64,000 nucleotides of DNA. Source: Methylocystis sp. (GTDB taxonomy: Bacteria > Pseudomonadota > Alphaproteobacteria > Rhizobiales > Beijerinckiaceae). The stretch lies in the NCBI GenBank assembly GCA_002929055.1, contig PERY01000017.1:1-64000 (forward strand), in the 5' to 3' direction. The position numbers and the translations under genes were made by a program. Numbering within the stretch: position 1 is the first letter of the stretch; the number at the start of each line of letters is the position of its first letter. Shown here piece by piece: positions 48,454 to 59,371 of this stretch. Below the pieces are notes generated by a model. That model worked only from the letters and a program-made list of their open reading frames with translations, made no database searches and had not been told where the DNA came from.

Positions 48454-49518
48454 TCAATAGCCGGTCATTTCCAGATAGCCTTCGCCGTTCTGCGAGCCGG
48501 AAAAGGAGATCGGCCCCTCCCAATAGGCGGATGTCCCGCCGTTCCAGCTTGCGGGATTGAGCGGCGCCGTCACGATGTCGAGGCTGCGGCTCTTCACCTG
48601 CACGCGCCAGCGCGTGGGAATATAATGCCCTCCGACTGCGCTTTGCGACAGCGGCTCGAGCGCGATGTCGCCCGGCGCCAGGAGGCGCGTCGCGCCGTCG
48701 GGCGCGATCCAGTTGCCGGAAAGATAATCGCGCGCGCCGCGCAGGCGAAAGAGCATCAGCTTTTCGCCGCCGGAAAGATGCAGAGAGAACCAGTCCCAGC
48801 CCTTCTGGTCCGGCGCCAGCGGCTGGCTGCTCCATTCGCGGTCCATCCAGGCGCGGCCCGCAACCTTCACCGCGCGCCCGTGCAGGACGAGCGTTCCATC
48901 GACTGTGAAGAAAGGCTGGCTGTAGTAATGCGAGGCCTGCCCCGTCTCGGCCTTGCGGCTGAAGCCCGCCTCGCCCTGAAGCACGAAGGGCGCGTCGCGC
49001 GTGAGCGTCAGATCGTAAGAAAAGCGCGCGTCTTTCGCGCTGATGCGGGCCTTGGTGAAGCCATTGTCGCTCGCTTCGAAGCGCCAGTCGTCGATCCATG
49101 CCTTGAAGGGCGCCGACTCGACGCCCGCCTGCCCCACGCCGCCGCGCGCGAGCGCCTGCGCGAAGAGATGCTCCTTCGCGCTCGTCGCGGCGGCATGCGC
49201 CATGAAGATGTTGCGGTCGTCCCAGCCCGCGCCGGACTTCGGCTCCAGCGCATGGCGAAACAGCGTCCATTGCACACCGTAGGATTCGCCATCCGCGCCT
49301 TTCAGATTTGCGGTGACGTACCACCACTCGGTGCGGAACGCCTCATGCGCCCCGTGGTCCTTCGGGAAAAGAACAGGCGCGCCGGGTTTGGGCGTCTCGA
49401 AGCCCGGCGCGTCGGAGCCGAGGCCGCCGAAGCCTTGCGCGCAGGCGGCGCCCGCGAAGAGCGCCAAGAGAATCGCCGGGAGAAGCGTCAAGTGAAGCGC
49501 CAGCGCCTTACCTTTCAT
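48454..49518 (-). CDS. AttH/CrtC-type lipocalin-like protein
   Basis: 354 residues with a signal peptide ending AACA. The fold matches the AttH / carotenoid 1,2-hydratase family: FRTEWWYVTANL at the start, WMDREWSSQPL in the middle and GWDWFSLHL after it. Its start overlaps the permease stop by 11 bases. In many bacteria this lipocalin-like protein accompanies an FtsX-type ABC transporter (attEFGH). It probably binds a hydrophobic ligand in the periplasm; a catalytic role is unproved. Confidence 0.88.
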   Translation of the reverse strand: MKGKALALHLTLLPAILLALFAGAACAQGFGGLGSDAPGFETPKPGAPVLFPKDHGAHEAFRTEWWYVTANLKGADGESYGVQWTLFRHALEPKSGAGWDDRNIFMAHAAATSAKEHLFAQALARGGVGQAGVESAPFKAWIDDWRFEASDNGFTKARISAKDARFSYDLTLTRDAPFVLQGEAGFSRKAETGQASHYYSQPFFTVDGTLVLHGRAVKVAGRAWMDREWSSQPLAPDQKGWDWFSLHLSGGEKLMLFRLRGARDYLSGNWIAPDGATRLLAPGDIALEPLSQSAVGGHYIPTRWRVQVKSRSLDIVTAPLNPASWNGGTSAYWEGPISFSGSQNGEGYLEMTGY

Positions 49519-51988
49519 TGGCGAAGACCTTCAGCAGATCGACCGGCGCGCTGCGTGCAAGCCGCAGGGCGGGAACGATGGCGGCGACAAGCGCGGTGAC
49601 GAGCGCGACGATGAAGACCTGCGCCCATTGCGCCGGAAAGACCTGCATCGGCAGGCGCCAGCCGAAGGCGACGACATTGACGATGGCGACGAGCCCCCAT
49701 GTCACGAAGACGCCGAGCGGAATCGCAAGCGTCGCCGCGCCCGCCGAGAACAGGAGAATGCGCGCGAGCTCGAGCCCGGCGAGACGTTTGCGCGCGACGC
49801 CCACCGCCCAGACCGGCGCGATATGGGCGATGCGCAGGCTGCTCAGCGTGAGCAGGCTCGCGAACAGCGCGATGGCGGAGACGATGAGCATGAGCGTATT
49901 GAGCGCGGTCGTGACGGTGAAGGTCCGCTCGAATATCTCGGTGGAAATCTTTTTCACGCCGCTGTTGTCGATCAGCCGCGCGATCCTTGCGCCATAGCGG
50001 CGTTGCAGCTCCTCCATCACCGACGCCACGTCCGCCGGCGCGACGCGCAGCGCGTAATGCACGCCGGAGGCGTCGCTGAAATGCTGCGCCAGTTTGGCGT
50101 GATCGAAGCGCAGCTGTCCTTTCGGATTGCCATAGTCCGGGAAGATTCCGACGATCCTCGCGCGCCAGACGTCGCTCGTCGCGGGAATGTCGAGCGCATC
50201 GCCCAGCGAAAGCTTCAAGCGCCGCGCAAGCTGCTCACTGACGAGCACAACGTCTTCTTCAAAGAGCGCGCGCCAGACATCCGGCCTGGCTTCGAGCAAG
50301 GTGAAATGCGCCGAATAGGTCTCATGCCGGGTCATGCCGACGATCTCGACGGGCCAGTCTGAAATGCGCGTCCTCGCGCGCCAGATCGGCAGCACGGCGG
50401 ATATGCGCGGGTCGCCTTTCGCCCAGTCTTCGATTTCGCGCGCGTCTTTCGGCGTCGCGGCTTCGTAATAGACTTCCGCCGCCAGCCGCTCGTCGAGCCA
50501 GTGCAGGAAGGTCTGGCGAAAACCCTCCACCATGCCGCCGACGCCGATGTTGGTCGAAAGCGCGAGCAGAAGCGCCATCAGCGCAAGAGAGAGCCCGGCG
50601 ATCTCCTGCCGTCCATCCGCGAAGAACCAGCGCGAGAGCGGCCCGCGCGCGAGGCTTTCTCCCAAACGCAGCGTCGCCGCGAGCGCCACCGGCAGCAGCA
50701 GCGCGGCGCCGAGCAAGGCGAGCGCGATGACCATGAAGCCGCTGACGAGGCCATCGGCCAGACGATAGGCGATCGCCGAGCCCAGAAGCGCCAACGCGGC
50801 GAGCGCCCCCTGCCGCTTGAGATAGCGCTGATGCGCCTCGCGCCAGGCGATGGGACGCGCCACTGAGAGCACCGGCAGGCGCAACGTCTTCGTCACCCCG
50901 CTTCCCGCCGCGAGCAGCGCGCCCGCGCCGGCCATCGCGAAGCCCGAGAGCCACCAGCTCGCGTCGAGCGAAAGGCGTCCCGAAAGCTGCGCGCCGTAGA
51001 GCCCTTCAAGGCTTGCGGCGACGTCTGGCAGCAGCGCCGCGGCGATCAGATAGCCGCCAAGGACGCCGAGGCCGCCCGCGACCAGCGTGAACGCCAGAAG
51101 CTCGACGCCGATCGCAGCGACGAGCGCGCGCGCCGAGACGCCGAGGGCGCGCAGCGTGCGCACCATCGGCAGACGCTGCTCGAAAGCGAGGCCGAAGGAG
51201 GCGTTGACGATGAAGAAGCCGACAAGGAAGGCCAGAAGGCCGAAGGCGGTGAGATTGAGATGGAAACTGTCGGTGAGGCGTGAGAGATCGCTCTCTTCGT
51301 CAGCCTCGACCAGACGCATTTCATCCCCCGCGACAGCGGCGATCTGCGCCGCCTCGACGCGCGCGTCGCCGGCGACGATCAGCCGCGAGAGACGCTGCGG
51401 CTTGTCCAGCGCCTTTTGCGCGACGCCGATGTCGACAATCACGGCGCCCGGCGGCGCGTCCTCTGTGGCGACGAGCGGCGGCAGCGCGAAGCCGCGTTCC
51501 GTCTTCGCCCGCGCCCCTTCGGCGAGCCCGAGATCGTGCAACGTTTGCGGCGCGGCGAAACTGCGGCCTGCGCCCGTCAGAATATTCGTCGCCTCTTTCG
51601 TCTCGCTCAGGGCCGCGAGCGTCGAGGCGCGGGGCAGCGTGAGCGGTTCGACGCCAATGAGGCGCACATTCTTTTCGCCTGCATCATTTTTGCCGATGCG
51701 CGCCACGCCCTCCAGCGCGGGAGAAACCTTCACGCCCGCGCGCCGCAATCTGACGAAAAGCTCCTGCGAAAAAAGCCCGCCGCGCGCGGCGACGAGAGTC
51801 TGCGCCGTTCCGCCCGTGAAGACGGCGGCGGCGCTGTCATAGCTTTTGCGCGCCTGCGCGTTTAGCGCCTGCACGCCGCTCCACAGCGCCGTGGCGATGG
51901 CGAGGCCGAGGACGAGCGTGGCGAGATTGGCCGGGTGGCGGCGCCAGTGGCTCAGCAGCGCGGCGAGGGTCCAGAGCGTCTGCCTCAT
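49508..51988 (-). CDS. FtsX/LolC-type ABC transporter permease, double length
   Basis: 826 residues. An N-terminal span, a periplasmic domain (about 40-245), four spans with a break, a second periplasmic domain (about 480-660) and three terminal spans make up two FtsX-like halves, as in AttF-AttG fused or YbbP/MacB-type permeases. Small motifs such as RTLRALGVSARAL (after the second span) are typical. Probably mediates lipid or lipoprotein movement with the ATPase just upstream. Overlaps it by 4 bases. Confidence 0.9.
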   Translation of the reverse strand: MRQTLWTLAALLSHWRRHPANLATLVLGLAIATALWSGVQALNAQARKSYDSAAAVFTGGTAQTLVAARGGLFSQELFVRLRRAGVKVSPALEGVARIGKNDAGEKNVRLIGVEPLTLPRASTLAALSETKEATNILTGAGRSFAAPQTLHDLGLAEGARAKTERGFALPPLVATEDAPPGAVIVDIGVAQKALDKPQRLSRLIVAGDARVEAAQIAAVAGDEMRLVEADEESDLSRLTDSFHLNLTAFGLLAFLVGFFIVNASFGLAFEQRLPMVRTLRALGVSARALVAAIGVELLAFTLVAGGLGVLGGYLIAAALLPDVAASLEGLYGAQLSGRLSLDASWWLSGFAMAGAGALLAAGSGVTKTLRLPVLSVARPIAWREAHQRYLKRQGALAALALLGSAIAYRLADGLVSGFMVIALALLGAALLLPVALAATLRLGESLARGPLSRWFFADGRQEIAGLSLALMALLLALSTNIGVGGMVEGFRQTFLHWLDERLAAEVYYEAATPKDAREIEDWAKGDPRISAVLPIWRARTRISDWPVEIVGMTRHETYSAHFTLLEARPDVWRALFEEDVVLVSEQLARRLKLSLGDALDIPATSDVWRARIVGIFPDYGNPKGQLRFDHAKLAQHFSDASGVHYALRVAPADVASVMEELQRRYGARIARLIDNSGVKKISTEIFERTFTVTTALNTLMLIVSAIALFASLLTLSSLRIAHIAPVWAVGVARKRLAGLELARILLFSAGAATLAIPLGVFVTWGLVAIVNVVAFGWRLPMQVFPAQWAQVFIVALVTALVAAIVPALRLARSAPVDLLKVFANER

Positions 51989-52701
51989 GACCGTGCAAGC
52001 GCTCCCGCTTCCAGCGTCTCTCGGCGCTGCAGCCGCGCCGCGAGCCGCGCGCTATGCGTCACCATGAGAAAGGCGCAACCGGTTTCCGCCACCAGCTCCA
52101 GCGTCAGCGCCATGACGGCGTCGCCCGCCGCCTCGTCGAGATTGCCGGTGGGTTCGTCCGCGAGCAGCAACTTCGGCCGCACGGCGAGGGCGCGGCCCAC
52201 GGCGACGCGCTGCTGCTGGCCGCCTGAAAGTTGTTCTGGATAACGCGCGACGAGCGCCTCCAGCCCGAGGCGATGCGTGAGCCGCGCCTGCCAGGCCGGG
52301 TCGAGCCGCCCTGCGAGCCGCGCCTGAAAGGCGAGGTTTTCAGCGACGGTGAGGCTCGCGATGAGATTGAACTGCTGGAAAACGACGCCGATCGTCTGGC
52401 GCCGGAGCGCCGCGCGGTCGTTTTCGGACAGGCGGGCGATGTCCACGCCGTCGAGGAAGATATTGCCGCCGTCCGCGTGGTCGAGCGCGCCGACAAGATG
52501 AAGCAGCGTGCTCTTGCCGCTGCCCGATTCGCCCATCAGCGCCAGCGTGGCGCCGGCGGCCAGCGAGAGGTCGACGCCGTGCAGCACAGGCAGCGGCCCC
52601 TGTGGCGTTGCATAGGATTTCTGCAGATTCACGACGCGGAGCAGCGGGGCGGGTGTCCTAGCGTCGAGCGTGGAGGCGTCTTCGACTGTGGAAGCGGTCA
52701 A
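51985..52701 (-). CDS. LolD-like ABC transporter ATP-binding protein
   Basis: 238 residues. Walker A GESGSGKST, Q-loop FQQFNLI, signature LSGGQQQRVAVGRAL, Walker B LLLADEPTGNLDE and H-loop VTHSARLA are intact, as in LolD/AttE. It begins an operon with the permease and AttH-like genes (overlaps of 4 and 11 bases). An N-terminal extension of about 20 residues precedes the fold. Confidence 0.92.
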   Translation of the reverse strand: MTASTVEDASTLDARTPAPLLRVVNLQKSYATPQGPLPVLHGVDLSLAAGATLALMGESGSGKSTLLHLVGALDHADGGNIFLDGVDIARLSENDRAALRRQTIGVVFQQFNLIASLTVAENLAFQARLAGRLDPAWQARLTHRLGLEALVARYPEQLSGGQQQRVAVGRALAVRPKLLLADEPTGNLDEAAGDAVMALTLELVAETGCAFLMVTHSARLAARLQRRETLEAGALARS

Positions 52702-52820
52702 GCGGGGGCCTTTGCCTTGATGGCGGCCGCCGTGAGACGGCCGCTTCCATCATATAGGCGAAAGCGTCTCGTTTGGACCGTCGCATTTGCGACAATCACG
52801 CCGCCGGAACGGCCATTTCC

Positions 52821-53297
52821 TCACTCGGCCGCCTCCGCCAGCGCTGCAATCACGGGCCAGCCGACGCTGCCGGAAGGGTCGACCTCCGCCAGAATGCGCA
52901 GATTCGCATCCGTCGCCTCGCGGTCCCCGCGTTTCAATTCGATGAAGCTCAGCGCCTTGAGCGTGAAGAGTGCGAAGCGCGCCGGGCCGTCCGCGAGGGA
53001 CTGGTTCTTTGGCCAGAGCGCGGGATCGGCGGCCCAGCCCGCCTGCCGCGCGGCCTCTCTGATGCCGTCGAGAGCGGCAATTTTGGCGACGTCGAGATTG
53101 CCCATGTAGGTGTGTATTTTATAGAGGCAGAAATAGGCGGCCAGCGCCTCCGGCGCGAGGTCCAGCGCCTGCCGGAACAGGCGGTCGGCGCGCGCCTTGT
53201 CGCTGCGATAGGCGACGACGCCCTGCTGGAGCAATGTGTCGACGGGGCCGGGCAGGGTTCCAAAATCCACCCCTTCCGCTTCGCGAAAAATATCCAT
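52821..53297 (-). CDS. Small tetratricopeptide-like protein
   Basis: 158 residues from the ATG at 53297. The repeat-like helices ARADRLFRQALDLAPEALAAYFCLYKIHTYMGNLDVA and ALSFIELKRGDREATDANLRIL resemble TPR units, so the protein likely binds another protein. The longer open frame upstream is a shadow of the exonuclease on the other strand. Function unknown. Confidence 0.7.
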   Translation of the reverse strand: MDIFREAEGVDFGTLPGPVDTLLQQGVVAYRSDKARADRLFRQALDLAPEALAAYFCLYKIHTYMGNLDVAKIAALDGIREAARQAGWAADPALWPKNQSLADGPARFALFTLKALSFIELKRGDREATDANLRILAEVDPSGSVGWPVIAALAEAAE

Positions 53298-53471
53298 GGC
53301 GGTTGCAATTCCGTTTTTAGCGTCTCTTCCGGCTTGCGCCTCGCAAAGGCGGCGCCAGCAATCAGGCGAATTCGCGCAAATTTGATTCGCCACACGCGTC
53401 TCAACTCTGACGGCGCCTTGCCGCGCCCGCTGCCTGCGCCCATCTCTGATTTTCATCATCGGATCGGCGGA

Positions 53472-54488
53472 ATGGATCTCATCAAGGCGACGCCGCAGGG
53501 GCTTTATTGTTCCGCGGGGGATTTCCACATCGACCCCTGGCGCCCGGTGTCGCGCGCTGTCATTACGCATGGACACTCGGATCATGCGCGATGGGGTTCC
53601 GCCGCCTATCTCTGCCAGCGCGATTGCGCGCCAATTCTGCGAAAGCGCTTGGGCGACGTGTCGATTCAAGCGCTCGACTATGGTGAGCGGCTTGACGTCA
53701 ACGGCGTGAGCGTCTCGCTGCATCCGGCGGGGCATGTGCTGGGTTCGGCGCAAATCCGCGTCGAATATCGCGGCGAAGTCTGGGCGGCCTCCGGCGACTA
53801 CAAGCTGGAGCGCGATGGCGTGAGCGCGCCATTCGAGCCGGTGCGGTGCAACGCCTTCATCAGTGAGTCGACGTTTGGCCTGCCGGTGTATCGCTGGCGT
53901 CCGCAAGCCGACATCATGGAAGATGTGAACCAGTGGTGGCGCAGGAACGCCGCTGAGGGCCGCGCCAGTGCGCTCTTCGCCTATGGGCTCGGCAAGGCGC
54001 AGCGGCTGCTTGCGAATGTCGACGCGTCGATCGGGCCGATCTACTGCCACGGCGCAATCGAGCCGATCAATGACATCTATCGGGCGCAGGGCGTGGCTTT
54101 GCCGGCGACAAGGCTCGTGGCGGAGGCCGTGGGGAAAAACGCCTTCGCCGGGGCGTTGGTCTTCGCGCCGCCCTCTGCCGCGGCGAGCCCCTGGATGCGC
54201 CGCTTCGGCGAATATTCCGACGCCTTCGCCAGCGGCTGGATGCAGATACGCGGCAATCGACGCCGGCGCGGCTTCGATCAGGGCTTCGCCATCTCCGACC
54301 ACGCGGACTGGCCGGGTCTGCTCGAGGCGATCCACGCGACGGGCGCCGAGCGCGTCTTCGTCACCCATGGCTCCGTCGGCGCGCTGACGCGCTATCTCAG
54401 CGAGAGCGGTCTCGACGCGCGCGAGATGCGCACCGAATATGGCGAGGAGGAAGCCGAGAGCGGCGCACAGGAGCCGGAGGCGCCGTGA
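53472..54488 (+). CDS. Ligase-associated DNA exonuclease (metallo-beta-lactamase fold)
   Basis: 338 residues from the ATG at 53472. The MBL motif is THGHSDHARWG, with HPAGHVLGSAQI, ASGDYK and SDHADW completing the metal site. This subgroup is always found with an ATP-dependent DNA ligase and is taken to process DNA ends. Its stop overlaps the ligase GTG by 4 bases. Confidence 0.9.
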   Translation: MDLIKATPQGLYCSAGDFHIDPWRPVSRAVITHGHSDHARWGSAAYLCQRDCAPILRKRLGDVSIQALDYGERLDVNGVSVSLHPAGHVLGSAQIRVEYRGEVWAASGDYKLERDGVSAPFEPVRCNAFISESTFGLPVYRWRPQADIMEDVNQWWRRNAAEGRASALFAYGLGKAQRLLANVDASIGPIYCHGAIEPINDIYRAQGVALPATRLVAEAVGKNAFAGALVFAPPSAAASPWMRRFGEYSDAFASGWMQIRGNRRRRGFDQGFAISDHADWPGLLEAIHATGAERVFVTHGSVGALTRYLSESGLDAREMRTEYGEEEAESGAQEPEAP

Positions 54489-56215
54489 AGGCCTTCGCCG
54501 CGCTCTACCGCGAACTCGACGCGGCGACCGCCATCAAGCGCAAGCAGAAGGCGCTCGTGGAATATCTGCGCGCGGCGATGGATGATCCCGCGCGACATGC
54601 GAGCGCCGCCTGGGCCGTCTATTTCCTGGCCGGCGGCAAGCCGCGTCAGCTCGCTCCCACGAAGCTGCTGCGCCGTCTCGCGCTGGAGGAAGCGCGGCTT
54701 CCCGAATGGCTGTTCGAGGAATGCTATTCCACCGTCGGCGATCTCGCCGAGACTTTGGCGCTCCTCCTGCCGATTGTCGACGAGACGGAGGAGGCGACGC
54801 TCGATCAATGGATGCGCGAGCGTCTGCTGCCGCTGCGCGCGGCCCCCGAGGAAGCGAAATACAAGTCGCTCTGCGGATGGGCGCACAAACTTCCGCAATC
54901 GCAGCGGCTCGTCTTCTTCAAGATGATCACCGGCGAGTTGCGCGTCGGCGTCTCGCGGCTGCAGGTCGCGCAGGCTCTGGCGCTGGCGGCGGGCGTCGAC
55001 GCCAAACGCATGGCGCAGCGCATGATGGGCTATACGCAGGCAGGACGCGTTCCGACCGCCACCGATTTCGCCGCGCTAACCGCGCCGGCGAGCGCGGATG
55101 AAGACGAGGCGCTGAAGGAAGGCCAGCCCTATCCCTTCTATCTTGCGCATCCCTTCCAGCAGCCGGTCGAGAAGATGGCCGAGGCGCTCGGTGCGGTCGG
55201 CGACTGGATCGTCGAATGGAAGTTCGACGGCATCCGAGCGCAATATGTCCAGCGCGGCGGGCAATTTCAGCTCTGGTCGCGCGGCGAGGAACTGGTGACG
55301 GACTCCTATCCCGAGCTTGCGGAGTTGCAGCGCTGGCTTCCCGAGGGCGTCGCGCTCGACGGCGAACTTGTCGTGCTGCGCGACGATGACTACGCCGCGC
55401 CGCAGGACTTATCCGGCCTGCAGCCTTTCGCGCTCTTGCAGCAGCGTTTGGGCCGCAAGGTCGTCAGCGCGAAAATACTGCGCGATCTGCCGGTCGTCTT
55501 CATCGCTTACGATCTGCTGGAGCAGGACGGGCGCGATCTGCGCGAAGCGCCGCAGGAGGAACGGCGGGGCGCGCTAGAGGCGCTCGTCGTGGATGCGACG
55601 TTGCGCGCGCGCGATTTCGGCGTGACGCTGCCCCTGCGTCTGAGCCCGCTTCTCACCGCGCCGGACTGGCCGTCGCTCTACGCCAAGCGCGAGGAGGCGC
55701 GCGCGCTCGGCGTCGAGGGCATGATCCTGAAGGCGCGCGCCGGCGCCTATGGCGTCGGGCGGCGCAAGGGCTCGGACCGCGAAAACGTCTGGTGGAAATG
55801 GAAGCTCGATCCGATGAGCGTCGACGCAGTGCTCATCTACGCGCAGCGCGGCCACGGGCGTCGTTCCGGCGTCTATAGCGATTACACTTTCGCCGTGTGG
55901 AGCGATCCGCCGGAGGCGCCCGCCCGCGCGCTCGTGCCTTTCGCCAAGGCCTATTCCGGCCTGACGGACGAAGAGATGCGCGCGGTCGACGCCATTATCC
56001 GCAAGACGACGGTCGAGACATTCGGCCCCGTGCGCAGCGTGACGCCGACGCTTGTCTTCGAACTTGGCTTCGAGGGGATCGCGGAGAGCAAGCGGCACAA
56101 GAGCGGCGTCGCCGTGCGCTTCCCGCGCATGTTGCGCTGGCGGATCGACAAGCCGGTTGCGGAAGCCGACACGTTACAGGCCTTGCGCGAACTTCTCCCG
56201 GCCCCTCATGCTTGA
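54485..56215 (+). CDS. ATP-dependent DNA ligase
   Basis: 576 residues. The N-terminal DNA-binding domain (1-200) precedes the nucleotidyltransferase core with Lys246 in [10 protein letters not shown], the AMP-binding [19 protein letters not shown] and WKWKL motifs, and a C-terminal OB domain. It seals nicks, in addition to the NAD-dependent LigA expected elsewhere. GTG start; the helicase ATG lies 8 bases inside its 3' end. Confidence 0.93.
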   Translation: MKAFAALYRELDAATAIKRKQKALVEYLRAAMDDPARHASAAWAVYFLAGGKPRQLAPTKLLRRLALEEARLPEWLFEECYSTVGDLAETLALLLPIVDETEEATLDQWMRERLLPLRAAPEEAKYKSLCGWAHKLPQSQRLVFFKMITGELRVGVSRLQVAQALALAAGVDAKRMAQRMMGYTQAGRVPTATDFAALTAPASADEDEALKEGQPYPFYLAHPFQQPVEKMAEALGAVGDWIVEWKFDGIRAQYVQRGGQFQLWSRGEELVTDSYPELAELQRWLPEGVALDGELVVLRDDDYAAPQDLSGLQPFALLQQRLGRKVVSAKILRDLPVVFIAYDLLEQDGRDLREAPQEERRGALEALVVDATLRARDFGVTLPLRLSPLLTAPDWPSLYAKREEARALGVEGMILKARAGAYGVGRRKGSDRENVWWKWKLDPMSVDAVLIYAQRGHGRRSGVYSDYTFAVWSDPPEAPARALVPFAKAYSGLTDEEMRAVDAIIRKTTVETFGPVRSVTPTLVFELGFEGIAESKRHKSGVAVRFPRMLRWRIDKPVAEADTLQALRELLPAPHA

Positions 56216-58673
56216 GCGTGTGAAGAGAGACAGCGCCGTCGCGCGCTGGTTTGCCGAGAAGGGCTTCAAGCCTTTCGACTTCCAGAAGGAGGTCTGGGCG
56301 CGCATGGCGGCGGGCGAAAGCGGCCTGCTGCACGCGACGACCGGCTCCGGCAAGACGCTCGCCGTGGCGTTCGGCGCCTGGCAGGCCCTGCGCTGCGAGG
56401 CGCCGCAGGGGCTCATGGTTCTGTGGGTGACGCCCATGCGCGCCCTCGCCGCCGACACCGCGCGCGCCCTCGCGGACGCGCTTGCCGGCGTGCAGGCGCA
56501 GGACAGGAGCGCGCCGCAATGGTCGCTCGGCCTGCGCACCGGCGACACCTCGTCCAGCCAGCGGGCGTCGCAAAGCCGCAAGCCGCCGACGCTGCTCGTC
56601 ACGACGCCCGAAAGTCTCTCGTTGCTGCTCTCGCGCGAGAATGCGCGTGACTTCTTTGCGGAGCTGCGCTGCGTCGTCGTGGACGAGTGGCATGAACTCA
56701 TCGGCAACAAGCGCGGCGTGCAGACCCAGCTTGCGCTGGAGCGGCTGCGCCGGTGGCGCCCCGAACTCATGACGTGGGGCATGTCGGCGACGCTCGGCGA
56801 TCTTGCGGCGGCGAAGCGCGCCTTGCTCGGGCCGAGCGGCGAGGGTGCGATGGTCGAGGCGCGCTTAAAGAAGAAGCTTGTCATCGACACGCTCATTCCC
56901 GATACGCCCGAGCGCTTTCCGTGGGCCGGCCATCTCGGGCTGAAAATGGCGGGCCAGGTCGTCGCGGAAATCGAAGAGCACAACAGCACGCTGCTCTTCA
57001 CCAATACGCGTTCGCAGGCGGAGCTGTGGCATCAGCAGCTCTTGCGACTACGTCCCGATTGGGCGGGTGTCGTCGCGATTCACCACGGCTCGCTCGCGCA
57101 GGAGGAGCGCGACGCGGTCGAGCGGGGATTGAAGGACGGCGCCCTGAAGGCGGTCGTCTGCACATCGAGCCTCGATCTCGGCGTCGATTTTCTCCCCGTC
57201 GAGCGCGTGCTGCAGATCGGTTCGCCCAAGGGCGTCGCGCGCCTTGTGCAGCGCGCGGGCCGCAGCGGCCACGCGCCGGGCCGCGCCTCGCGCGTGACTC
57301 TGGTGCCGAGCCACAGTCTGGAGCTTGTCGAGTCCGCGGCCGTTCAGACCGCGATCCGCAAGGGTCGCATCGAAAGCCGCGCGTCGCCCGTCGCGCCGCT
57401 CGACGTGCTGGCGCAGCATCTCGTCACGATCGGCCTTGGCGGCGGCTTCCTGCCGGATGAACTCTTCGCCGAAGTGCGGGAGACCGTGGCTTACGAAAAT
57501 CTGACGGATGAGAACTGGCGCTGGGGTCTTGACTTCGTGCGGCAGGGCGGGCCGACGCTGCGCGCCTATCCCGACTATCGCCGCGTGATCCCGGGGCCGG
57601 ACGGCGTGTGGCGCGTCGCCGACAAGCGGCTCGCCTTGCGACACCGGCTCAACATCGGCGCCATCGTCGCCGACGCCAGCGTGATGGTGCAGTATTTCCC
57701 TCGTGGTCAGAAGCTCGGGGCCGTCGAGGAAAGCTTCGTCGCGCGTATGAAGCCCGGCGACAAATTCTGGTTCGCGGGACGGCTGCTGGAGCTTGTGAGC
57801 GTTCGCGACCTTACCGCTTTCGTGAAGAAGGGCGCCGGCGCCGGCGCGACGCCCCGCTGGATGGGCGGGCGTATGCCGCTTTCCACGACGCTCGCCGACG
57901 AAATGGTGGAAACGCTCGCCCGCGCCGCGCAAGGCGACTTCGATTCTCCCGAAATGCGCGCTGCGAAGCCGCTCCTGCAGGTGCAGCAGCGCTGGTCCGC
58001 TCTGCCAACCCCGCAGACGCTTCTCGCGGAGACGCTGAAGTCGCGCGAGGGCTGGCATCTTTTTGTTTATCCCTTCGCGGGCCGCAATGCGCATCTTGGC
58101 CTTGCGAGCCTCATCGCCTGGCGCGCGGCGCAGATCGCGCCGGGAACGTTTTCGATCGCCGTGAACGACTACGGCTTCGAAGTGCTGAGCGGCGGCCCGC
58201 GCGATTGGGCCGCCGATCTTCCGCGCCTCATCGCGGCGAAAAGCCTCGACGACACGCGCGACGACGTGCTCGAAAGCCTCAACGCCGGCGAACTGGCGCG
58301 GCGCCGTTTCCGGGACATCGCTCATATCGCGGGCCTCGTCGTCAACGGATATCCGGGCGAGCGCAAGAGCGCGCGCCAGTTGCAAGCCTCCGCCAGCCTG
58401 TTCTACGACGTCTTCCGCAAATATGATCCCGGCAACGGCCTGCTGCAGCAGGCTGAGCGGGAGCTTCTGGAGGATGAACTGGACGTGATGCGGTTGCATG
58501 AAGCGCTGACGCGCATGAACGGCCGTCGACTCGATCTTGTCGCGCTCGCGCGTTGCTCGCCGCTCGCCTTTCCGCTCGTGGCCGAGCGCTTCCGCGAGAG
58601 CCTTTCCACGGAGAGCTTCAACGCGCGCATCGAGCGCCTGCTGGCGCAGCTCAACGGCGCCGCCGACCGATGA
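56208..58673 (+). CDS. Ligase-associated DEXH-box helicase, Lhr type
   Basis: 821 residues. Walker A TGSGKT (45-50), DEWH (159-162) as the DExH box, MSATLGD and the motif [14 protein letters not shown] are present. A large C-terminal winged-helix and Lhr-specific region follows. Lhr-core helicases unwind DNA or RNA-DNA duplexes 3' to 5'. The gene starts within the ligase gene and ends overlapping pdeM by 4 bases. Confidence 0.93.
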   Translation: MLERVKRDSAVARWFAEKGFKPFDFQKEVWARMAAGESGLLHATTGSGKTLAVAFGAWQALRCEAPQGLMVLWVTPMRALAADTARALADALAGVQAQDRSAPQWSLGLRTGDTSSSQRASQSRKPPTLLVTTPESLSLLLSRENARDFFAELRCVVVDEWHELIGNKRGVQTQLALERLRRWRPELMTWGMSATLGDLAAAKRALLGPSGEGAMVEARLKKKLVIDTLIPDTPERFPWAGHLGLKMAGQVVAEIEEHNSTLLFTNTRSQAELWHQQLLRLRPDWAGVVAIHHGSLAQEERDAVERGLKDGALKAVVCTSSLDLGVDFLPVERVLQIGSPKGVARLVQRAGRSGHAPGRASRVTLVPSHSLELVESAAVQTAIRKGRIESRASPVAPLDVLAQHLVTIGLGGGFLPDELFAEVRETVAYENLTDENWRWGLDFVRQGGPTLRAYPDYRRVIPGPDGVWRVADKRLALRHRLNIGAIVADASVMVQYFPRGQKLGAVEESFVARMKPGDKFWFAGRLLELVSVRDLTAFVKKGAGAGATPRWMGGRMPLSTTLADEMVETLARAAQGDFDSPEMRAAKPLLQVQQRWSALPTPQTLLAETLKSREGWHLFVYPFAGRNAHLGLASLIAWRAAQIAPGTFSIAVNDYGFEVLSGGPRDWAADLPRLIAAKSLDDTRDDVLESLNAGELARRRFRDIAHIAGLVVNGYPGERKSARQLQASASLFYDVFRKYDPGNGLLQQAERELLEDELDVMRLHEALTRMNGRRLDLVALARCSPLAFPLVAERFRESLSTESFNARIERLLAQLNGAADR

Positions 58674-59335
58674 GCGCTGGCGCGGCGTCTTTCGATTATC
58701 GCGGGCTCACACTGCTGCCGCAGCGCGCCGTCTGGCAGGCCGCCGCCCGCACGCTCTGGATCGCCGATCTGCACCTCGGCAAGGCGGCGAGCTTTCGCGC
58801 GCTCGGCCAGCCCGTGCCGCGCGGCACGACGCAGGAAAACCTCGCCCGCCTCGGCGCGCTCATCGAGGCGCATCAGGTGCGGCGACTGGTGGTGCTCGGC
58901 GACTTCCTGCATGCGAAAACCGGGCGCTCGCCGGAGCTTTTCGCGGCTTTGCATGAATGGCGCGCCGCGCGTCGCGATCTGGAATGCGTGGTCGTGCGCG
59001 GCAATCACGACGCCCGCGCCGGCGACGCGCCGGACGACTGCGGCTTCCGGAGCGTCGACGAGCCCTTCGCGCAAGATGGCGTGGAGGGCTGGCACCACTT
59101 GGAGAAGCAGCAAGAGGACGCCGGCCCGCTCCTTCTCTCGGGCCATATCCACCCGGTCGCGCGTCTATCCGGGCCGGGGCGCGACAGGATGCGGCTCCCC
59201 TGCTTCTGCCTGCGCGGCCGGGAGGTGGTGGCGCCCGCCTTCGGGGAATTCACCGGCGGCTATCCGGTCGATCCGCGCGAATGGGTCCAACTCGTGGTCA
59301 CGACAGGCGCCAGCCTTTTCGCGATCAGCCGCTGA
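58670..59335 (+). CDS. pdeM: Ligase-associated DNA damage response endonuclease PdeM
   Basis: 221 residues. The calcineurin-like metallophosphoesterase motifs are DLHLGK, GDFLHAK, RGNHD and SGHIHP. This is the fourth member of the exonuclease-ligase-helicase-PdeM operon, found in many bacteria and linked to DNA repair. The ATG overlaps the helicase stop by 4 bases. Confidence 0.9.
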   Translation: MSAGAASFDYRGLTLLPQRAVWQAAARTLWIADLHLGKAASFRALGQPVPRGTTQENLARLGALIEAHQVRRLVVLGDFLHAKTGRSPELFAALHEWRAARRDLECVVVRGNHDARAGDAPDDCGFRSVDEPFAQDGVEGWHHLEKQQEDAGPLLLSGHIHPVARLSGPGRDRMRLPCFCLRGREVVAPAFGEFTGGYPVDPREWVQLVVTTGASLFAISR

Positions 59336-59371
59336 TTTTGCGCTGCGGCGCGAAGGCGCTAAAAGCCGCCC

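Noticed and set aside
53365-53391. GGCGAAT/ATTCGCC inverted repeat upstream of the exonuclease as an SOS or operator site
   Set aside because: Arms are short and the 13-base spacing matches no regulator I know; left as unsupported.
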